A stretch of 64,000 bases of DNA from Candidatus Saccharimonadota bacterium. GTDB lineage: Bacteria > Patescibacteriota > Saccharimonadia > Saccharimonadales > Saccharimonadaceae. Every line of letters begins with the position of its first letter. The first letter of the stretch is position 1. The stretch is from contig CAJPUN010000006.1 of NCBI GenBank assembly GCA_905373835.1, positions 1 through 64,000 of the forward strand, in the 5' to 3' direction. The notes below the pieces were generated by a model. The model did no database searches and was not told where the DNA came from. It saw nothing but the letters and a program-made list of their open reading frames with translations. The position numbers and the translations under genes were made by a program. Shown in pieces: positions 58,953 through 64,000 of the stretch.

Positions 58953-59623
58953 GTATGCAACGCACCACAGCGATCGTCCTGCGCCGCACCAACTATGGCG
59001 AGGCCGACCGCGTGCTGCAATTGCTCACACCAGAGGGGCAGCGGGCAGTGATCGCCAAGGGTGTCCGGCGCGAGAAGAGTCGGCTGGCTGGGGCGGTTGA
59101 ACTCTTTGCGATCAGCGATGTCGTCATCCGCCAGGGACGCAGTGAGCTGGGCGTGCTAACACAGGCCCGCCTGACGAAGTATTATCAGACAATCGTGGCC
59201 GATTATGATCGCCTACAAGCTGGCTATGCCGCCATCCAACTGGTGGCGCAGGCCAGCCGCATGCTGGACGAGCCGGCCTGGTATGAGGTACTGCGCTTGG
59301 TATATGAGGGGCTCAATCAGTCTAGCGTACCCGTCATGCTTACTCAAGCCTGGCTAGCCATCCACTATGCAGCACTGCAGGGCTACGAGCTTAACCTACT
59401 GCGCGACGTCGTAGGCCAACCCCTCCAGCCCGAGCGGCGATATATGTATGACGGGTCAGAACGTGGCCTGCGCCTGAGCGACCAAGGCGACATCACCGCG
59501 GCACACATCAAGCTGCTCCGCCTACTCGCCACGCGCCCACCCACAGTAGTAGCACAGGTCGGTGGCGTGCTGACCATTCTGCCCGAATGCTGGCTGGTGG
59601 CACGGCAGCATGCTGGGGTGTAA
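58949..59623 (+). CDS. recO: DNA repair protein RecO
   Basis: Recombination mediator that loads RecA at gaps with RecR. 224 residues. The N-terminal OB-fold has TTAIVLRRTNYGEADRVL and RAVIAKGVRREKSRLAGAVE; the rest is helical. The four-Cys zinc site of some family members is missing. Start overlaps the receiver gene (ATGA). In many genomes recO lies before glyS, as here. Confidence 0.93.
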   Translation: MSMQRTTAIVLRRTNYGEADRVLQLLTPEGQRAVIAKGVRREKSRLAGAVELFAISDVVIRQGRSELGVLTQARLTKYYQTIVADYDRLQAGYAAIQLVAQASRMLDEPAWYEVLRLVYEGLNQSSVPVMLTQAWLAIHYAALQGYELNLLRDVVGQPLQPERRYMYDGSERGLRLSDQGDITAAHIKLLRLLATRPPTVVAQVGGVLTILPECWLVARQHAGV

Positions 59624-59666
59624 TGCTATAGCTTGGATTGCAAGATCCTCTCTACCACCCCCTAGC

Positions 59667-59769
59667 AACTCACCGCACCGAAAATGTTCCGGCCAGAACA
59701 TGCAGCAGAGCTCTTCCGTTTGCTTGGTGGCTGGCCTCCATATATTTTCTTGTTCGGTAAGTTGCTTGG
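59667..59769 (+). repeat. Dispersed repeat, copy B (partner at 10245-10345)
   Basis: Plus-strand copy of the repeat found on the minus strand at 10245-10345. From the ATG at 59684 it reads MFRP, LFR, WPP and IFLF in one frame and stops after 30 codons at 59776. Within the right half, ATGTTC and GAACAT make a small inverted repeat not kept in copy A. Confidence 0.75.
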
Positions 59770-59847
59770 GGGGTAGAGCGTGAGGTTATTGAGATGGAGG
59801 CATCAATGCTGCGTATAGCCATAAGACATACTCTACTTAAGAAATGC

Positions 59848-59853
59848 TATAAT
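59848..59853 (+). promoter_or_regulatory. -10 box of glyS
   Basis: TATAAT with an extended TGC. Transcription from it gives a leader of about 50 bases to the GTG at 59911, or about 12 bases to the in-frame ATG at 59872. Confidence 0.55.
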
Positions 59854-59880
59854 AATACCAAAGAACCAATCATGAAGCTG

Positions 59881-59897
59881 CCGCGTTGCCAACGCGG
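59881..59897 (+). other. GC hairpin in the glyS leader
   Basis: CCGCGTT pairs with AACGCGG around GCC. It lies between two possible in-frame starts and just before GAGAAAGGA, so it could influence start choice. Confidence 0.45.
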
Positions 59898-59910
59898 AGA
59901 AAGGACGCGT

Positions 59911-61275
59911 GTGAGTAGCGCAACGAGCAACGTAACAATGGAAGCAATTATTAGCCTGTGTAAGCGCCGCGGCTTTATTTATCAGGGGTCGGACGTGTAC
60001 GGCGGCCTGAGTGGCACGTGGGATTATGGCCCGCTGGGTGTGCAGCTCAAGCGTAATATCATGAATTTGTGGTGGCGCAGATTCGTCGACGAGCGCGACG
60101 ACATGTATGGCGTCGATGCGGCGATTTTGATGAATCAGAAGGTGTGGAAGGCGAGTGGGCATGTCGATACCTTCGTCGATCCGCTGTGCGAGGATACGGT
60201 GAATCACCGCCGCTACCGCACCGATCATATCCTCAAAGATAATGGCGTTGACGCGGACGGCATGACCATGGAGCAGATGGATGCGGTGATTGCCGAGCGT
60301 GGCATCAAAAGCCCCGATGGTAATCCGCTGAGCAAATCGCGCACCTTTAATATGATGTTCAAAACGCACGTTGGCGCGACCGAAAGCGATGATAGTATTT
60401 CTTACCTCCGCCCCGAGACCGCCCAAGGCATCTTCACTAATTTCAAAAACATCGTCGATAGTTTCTACCCGAACTTACCATTTGGTATCGCTCAGCAGGG
60501 CAAGGCGTTTCGTAATGAGATTGCGCCGCGCGACTTCGTCTTTCGCTCTCGGGAATTCGAGCAGATGGAGATTGAATATTTCGTCGATCCTGAGCATTGG
60601 CAAGAGGCGTTTGATGAGCTGCTCGCGAGCACGCATGCGTTCTTGGCAGAATTGGGCTTGAAACCAGAACACATCCACGAGCTGGATGTGCCGGCGGAGG
60701 ATCGGGCGCACTACAGCAAAAAGACAATCGATATTGAGTACGATTATCCGATTGGCCGCGAAGAGCTGATGGGCATCGCCTATCGCACCGATTTTGACCT
60801 GATGAACATCCAGCGCGCCAGCGGCAAGAGTATGGAATATACCGTTAAGGGAACGAACACGAAGTTCGTGCCACACGTCATCGAGCCGAGCTTCGGTGTC
60901 GAGCGGGCTCTGATGGCAGTGCTGGCCAGTAGCTACCGCGAGGACGAGCAAAATGGTGAAAAGCGGGTGTATTTGGCGCTGCCAGAGCACTTAGCACCAG
61001 TCAAATTTGCCGTCTCGCCGCTGTTGAAAAACAAGCCAGAATTGGTAGAGAAAGCCCGCGACGTCTACGCCCAGCTCGCCAAAGCCAACCCAGGCCGAGT
61101 GATGTGGGATGATAACGGCAACATCGGCAAGCGCTACCGCCGTCAAGACGAAATCGGCACCCCGCACTGCGTAGTCATCGACTTCCAGACGCTGGAGGAC
61201 GGCACGGTGACGGTGCGTGACCGCGACACGACGGAGCAGAGGCGGGTTATCGTCGATAAGCTAGTAGAGCGGTAG
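59911..61275 (+). CDS. glyS: Glycyl-tRNA synthetase, dimeric type
   Basis: Class II synthetase charging tRNA-Gly, single-chain alpha2 type. From the GTG at 59911 it has 454 residues, the normal size; the RGFIYQGS and GGLSGTWDYGPLG blocks follow near the N-terminus. YLRPETAQGIFTNF, motif 2 in GKAFRNEIAPRDFVFRSREF and motif 3 in VIEPSFGVERALMAVL are intact, and the anticodon-binding domain ends the protein. Longer in-frame starts exist at 59872 and 59794, but their residues are unlike the family. Confidence 0.94.
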   Translation: MSSATSNVTMEAIISLCKRRGFIYQGSDVYGGLSGTWDYGPLGVQLKRNIMNLWWRRFVDERDDMYGVDAAILMNQKVWKASGHVDTFVDPLCEDTVNHRRYRTDHILKDNGVDADGMTMEQMDAVIAERGIKSPDGNPLSKSRTFNMMFKTHVGATESDDSISYLRPETAQGIFTNFKNIVDSFYPNLPFGIAQQGKAFRNEIAPRDFVFRSREFEQMEIEYFVDPEHWQEAFDELLASTHAFLAELGLKPEHIHELDVPAEDRAHYSKKTIDIEYDYPIGREELMGIAYRTDFDLMNIQRASGKSMEYTVKGTNTKFVPHVIEPSFGVERALMAVLASSYREDEQNGEKRVYLALPEHLAPVKFAVSPLLKNKPELVEKARDVYAQLAKANPGRVMWDDNGNIGKRYRRQDEIGTPHCVVIDFQTLEDGTVTVRDRDTTEQRRVIVDKLVER

Positions 61276-61358
61276 TACGTCTGCTTATTGCCGAAACACT
61301 ACAATTGCAGTATACTATGCAAAAACGATAATTGAATCATACACAGAAGGGGCGACCA

Positions 61359-62642
61359 ATGAACGGAGAAAAATCTATCCCGAATGGCTGGGAATTGTAC
61401 AGATACCCACTAACAGGTGAAGAGACAGGACTTATCATCCCAAAAGAAGGCGTGTCTTTCGAGGCGATGGAGAAGCCCCGAGAGGGGTTACCTCAAGATC
61501 AGCGAGATATCGCGTTCGTCTCCCAAGACCGGCGCGGTGAAGTCTCGTTTGTCGAGAAGGCGAAGAGTGAGATCTTCGACAAGGAAGAGCACCGTGAATT
61601 TGGCGAGTCTTTCTTTCAGGCGCTGCGATCGACGTCTCGCATCATTAGCTATGCGACGGGCCAACCGTATCATGAGATGGGGCTAAAAAGCTGCGCACCA
61701 CTCGGCACGAGTGCCACCAGGGGGCTTTTGCGCCTGGCTCATCGATATGAAAAGCTCAAAGAGCGTGAGGATAACCCGCGTGTTGTCGTGACACCATATA
61801 ATCTCAGTCGCAAGCTGTGGGAGCAAGCCTTTCGACGGGCGACGGAAGATGATAGTATCGAGAACAACCCATTGCGGCAGCAAATTGATACAACACACGA
61901 TATGAAGCGAACGATATATGGCTTACATGTCCGCAGGAGTCTATCCCATGATGTGTGGCCGAAATTTAATACAATTCCCGAAGGCACAGCGGTTTTTTAT
62001 AGCCCTGATGGCATCCCCTGCACGGCGAGTGTTATTGTTGGCAGGCAAGAGCCGCGGTTTAGAGGGATGAGTTACCGAAAAGTTCACAAGCCAGACTGGG
62101 TAGAGATAAAAGAGCCCGAGCCGTCAGTCAAGCAGGCGCTATCGCAGATGGCGACTGCGCTCATAGGTTGGAACGGTCAGCAGTCATCGAAAGAGAACGA
62201 CGAGATCGATCCAAAACTGTCCGTGTCTATTCCTGGTATTGTCGGAATTGAAGGGATTCCGATTCCTTCGCTGCGTAAGCTTAAGCAGAGCTCCGATCAG
62301 GTGCACACCAAAAGTCTTGATATAGTAGCTGCAGAAGGGCAGGATCAATCTCCGCTCGACAAAGACCCGAATCTCTATAAGCGGTATGGTTACGACAGCC
62401 AAACCATCGCAGAAGCTCTGACTGCTGAGCTGAGTCGGATTATCGAAGGAGAGTCGCAGCCGCCGAGCTATCAGGTCTATGGAACATACTGCAAAGCACC
62501 AGAGCAGTCTCTATATGCTCCATATGTTCTATGGGGTAACAACGGTTGTGTCACGCTGTTGCTCCAAGGTATCAAAGAGGGCGATAGGCGGATCGGCTTT
62601 CGTCATGCCACGCGGTGCCTGTCTGAGTCACCTCGTGGGTAG
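61359..62642 (+). CDS. Hypothetical cytosolic protein, 427 aa
   Basis: Not recognised. The ATG at 61359 follows AAGGGG; the frame opening at TTG 61332 is less likely. Hydrophilic, no signal or membrane segment. Residues 1-60 are polar; around 60-160 mostly helical with HREFGESFFQALRSTSRI; a beta-like block includes PEGTAVFYSPDGIPCTASVI; the C-terminal third has PSYQVYGTYCKAPEQ and GIKEGDRRIGFRHATR. The Imm-5-like gene follows three bases after its stop, so the two are one operon. Confidence 0.8.
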   Translation: MNGEKSIPNGWELYRYPLTGEETGLIIPKEGVSFEAMEKPREGLPQDQRDIAFVSQDRRGEVSFVEKAKSEIFDKEEHREFGESFFQALRSTSRIISYATGQPYHEMGLKSCAPLGTSATRGLLRLAHRYEKLKEREDNPRVVVTPYNLSRKLWEQAFRRATEDDSIENNPLRQQIDTTHDMKRTIYGLHVRRSLSHDVWPKFNTIPEGTAVFYSPDGIPCTASVIVGRQEPRFRGMSYRKVHKPDWVEIKEPEPSVKQALSQMATALIGWNGQQSSKENDEIDPKLSVSIPGIVGIEGIPIPSLRKLKQSSDQVHTKSLDIVAAEGQDQSPLDKDPNLYKRYGYDSQTIAEALTAELSRIIEGESQPPSYQVYGTYCKAPEQSLYAPYVLWGNNGCVTLLLQGIKEGDRRIGFRHATRCLSESPRG

Positions 62643-62645
62643 TTT

Positions 62646-63113
62646 ATGCCAACACGGGTAAAAATCACAATTAACGACGACAGCGCGGGCCGGGCGGCGC
62701 TCGATGCTCTGTACGAGGGCGCTAGCCAGGTGGCGCTGTGCCGCTATGCCTTGCGGCTGGCAGCGCACATTATGGAGACTGCGTGCTACAATGACCCGCA
62801 CAACCCGGCCATTACCGCCGGTTTTGCCGTCAACCGCCAGTGGCAGGCTGGTGCGGCCCGCATGCACGATGTGCGCCAGGCTGGCTTTGCGGTGCACAAG
62901 CTAGCGCGCCAAGCGCCGGATGAGCTCACCACAGCGGTGCTGCGCGTGGTGGGCCAAGCCATCGGCACCGGCCACATGCCGGAGCACGCTATGGTGGCTA
63001 GCGACTACGCCATCAAGGTTATCAACCTCCTTCACCCTGGCGACCGAGCCGCCGCTGCCCACGAGCGCCAGTGGCAGGTGCAGGCGATGAGAGAGGAGAT
63101 GGCGGTTGTATAG
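62646..63113 (+). CDS. Imm-5-like (putative immunity) protein
   Basis: 155 residues, all-helical in appearance, with Ala-rich helices and a conserved-looking second half (RVVGQAIGTGHMPEHAMVASDYAIKV is split over two helices) that resembles the Imm-5-like family. Members of that family are labelled immunity proteins by genome context and most are functionally untested. The gene is markedly richer in G+C than its upstream partner. The start ATG is three bases after the preceding TAG. A terminator follows. Confidence 0.55.
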   Translation: MPTRVKITINDDSAGRAALDALYEGASQVALCRYALRLAAHIMETACYNDPHNPAITAGFAVNRQWQAGAARMHDVRQAGFAVHKLARQAPDELTTAVLRVVGQAIGTGHMPEHAMVASDYAIKVINLLHPGDRAAAAHERQWQVQAMREEMAVV

Positions 63114-63148
63114 CTTGAGGCAGTAAGTTAGCTGTCCGGCACTAAATA

Positions 63149-63188
63149 GAAAAGGGTCCTTAGGCAATTAACCGTTCGGAACCTTTTC
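63149..63188 (+). terminator. Terminator after the Imm-5-like gene
   Basis: AAAAGGGTCC pairs with GGAACCTTTT with one mismatch, over an 18-base loop, followed by CGTCTTAAT. Confidence 0.6.
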
Positions 63189-63346
63189 GTCTTAATAGCT
63201 CTATTGTAACGACGGTAGAAGAATAAAGCAAATGAGCTAATATAGTTATGGCAGACAATTATCTATATAAGTAAATAGCGAGAAAAGCTTCAGGGTGGTA
63301 TAATCACCTCATACGAACAAAATCACAAAAGGCTAGGTGTGCACAT

Positions 63347-64000
63347 ATGAGTAACACGACAGAAAAAACATCCAATTCACTCCCTCTCATTAAAAAAGAG
63401 CATCGCAACAAAGTACTCATCACCCTCTTTCTCTTGACGGCACTCGCCGGAGGCGGCTACTGGGCGGTTATAGCTGCGACAAGCAGTAGCGCGCCGCCGG
63501 TAGCGCTAGCATTGCGCTTGGCGTACATCGCGGTTTTGTATATGCCAGTGCCATTGTATACCCTCTTGATTAGTCGCTATGTGCTTAGTGTGCCAGTGCC
63601 ATTTCGTGCGTTGTTATCATTAAAGCACATCACCGTGAAGAAGTATGCACTGGTCGCTGGACTGTTTTTGGCCTGGGCGGTATTGATGGTTGGTTCTGTT
63701 GTGATTCTTGGCTGGTTGTGGCCAGAGACGTTTGGTCACCTAGCGACGACAAATGGGCATTTGGTGCACAACCTTGAGAAGCTCATCGGCACGTCGGTCG
63801 ATACCAGCGCGATGAATATGCCGCCAACACCGCTTGTCATGCTGCCACTTGGTATCTTTGGTGCATTGATGGCCGGGCTAACGGTAAATGCGATCTTTGC
63901 GATGGCGGAAGAGATCATGTGGCGTGGTTACCTTGCGCAGGCATTTGCTGGACGGCCATTTTGCAAGAAATATGTGACGATTGGCGTGCTATGGGGACTG
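63347..64000 (+). CDS. CPBP family intramembrane protease, 5' part
   Basis: The frame from the ATG at 63347 stays open to the window end (218 codons, no stop), so the gene is cut. A polar N-terminus is followed by several membrane helices. MAEEIMWRGYLAQAF near residue 185-200 is the EExxxR motif of CPBP (CAAX/Abi) proteases; the later His motifs would lie beyond the edge. AAAGG precedes the ATG, and a TATAAT lies near 63299. It is the second CPBP gene here, with 9341-10138; the two differ in topology and length before the EE motif. Confidence 0.85.
   Translation, partial: MSNTTEKTSNSLPLIKKEHRNKVLITLFLLTALAGGGYWAVIAATSSSAPPVALALRLAYIAVLYMPVPLYTLLISRYVLSVPVPFRALLSLKHITVKKYALVAGLFLAWAVLMVGSVVILGWLWPETFGHLATTNGHLVHNLEKLIGTSVDTSAMNMPPTPLVMLPLGIFGALMAGLTVNAIFAMAEEIMWRGYLAQAFAGRPFCKKYVTIGVLWGL

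Noticed and set aside
1..64000. UGA recoded as glycine (Gracilibacteria/Absconditabacteria)
   Set aside because: RF2 is present and TGA ends several genes at positions expected from family length.

Overview
The window reads as chromosomal DNA of a small-genome, single-membrane bacterium of the Candidate Phyla Radiation, most likely Candidatus Saccharibacteria (TM7). The case is cumulative, not decisive: compact housekeeping genes, many orphan proteins, no outer-membrane genes, a FtsEX-linked peptidoglycan hydrolase, type B ribosomal protein L31, the thinned order rpsB-tsf-frr-uppS-rseP, and many genes whose -10 box lies only 6-9 bases before the start codon, so that their mRNAs should be leaderless. 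Both RF1 (prfA) and RF2 (prfB) are present and TGA ends several genes, so the code is standard and not the UGA=Gly code of Gracilibacteria and Absconditabacteria.

Layout. 1-5 kb: a G-less/purine-rich low-complexity tract with a 32-bp palindrome, prfA (minus), two large orphan genes and rpmE type B (minus). 5.3-9.2 kb: translation and envelope run rpsB, tsf, frr, uppS, rseP. 9.3-14.9 kb: CPBP protease, short-form proS, greA, a membrane-anchored orphan, lysS. 15-25 kb: envelope and surface block with a large anchored (alpha/alpha)-barrel protein (minus), DUF2207 protein, uppP, a MacB-like ABC transporter and a collagen-like surface protein. 25-34 kb: serS, pyrD-like gene, two orphans, hpf, a frameshifted small gene, secA and an M16 peptidase. 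34-39 kb: small orphans, an anchored orphan (minus), murD, an M48 protease, prfB. 40-44 kb: an AT-richer 1301-residue helicase-nuclease-WYL-like fusion lying between prfB and ftsE. 44-49.7 kb: ftsE, ftsX, a PcsB-like CHAP hydrolase, ctpA and a receiver-only regulator. 49.7-64 kb: orphans, rpmA, a TRM11-like methyltransferase, an LPG-synthase-type membrane protein, xseA-xseB, a methyltransferase, a PsbP-like protein, a soluble histidine kinase with a receiver-only partner, recO, glyS, an orphan plus Imm-5-like pair, and a CPBP protease cut by the window end.

How the genes work together. Lipid-carrier supply and recycling (uppS, uppP), precursor ligation (murD) and FtsEX-controlled wall hydrolysis (CHAP protein, ctpA) form a peptidoglycan module. 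rpsB, tsf, frr, prfA, prfB, hpf, rpmE, rpmA and four aminoacyl-tRNA synthetases serve translation. SecA, RseP, CtpA, M48, M16 and two CPBP proteins serve export and envelope proteolysis. The collagen-like, barrel-domain and PsbP-like anchored proteins are candidates for contact with a host cell; this is inferred from architecture only. The least explained items are the helicase-nuclease fusion, the shared leaderless promoter layout, and an inverted ~100-bp repeat before proS and glyS. I found no rRNA, tRNA, CRISPR array, transposase or integrase.
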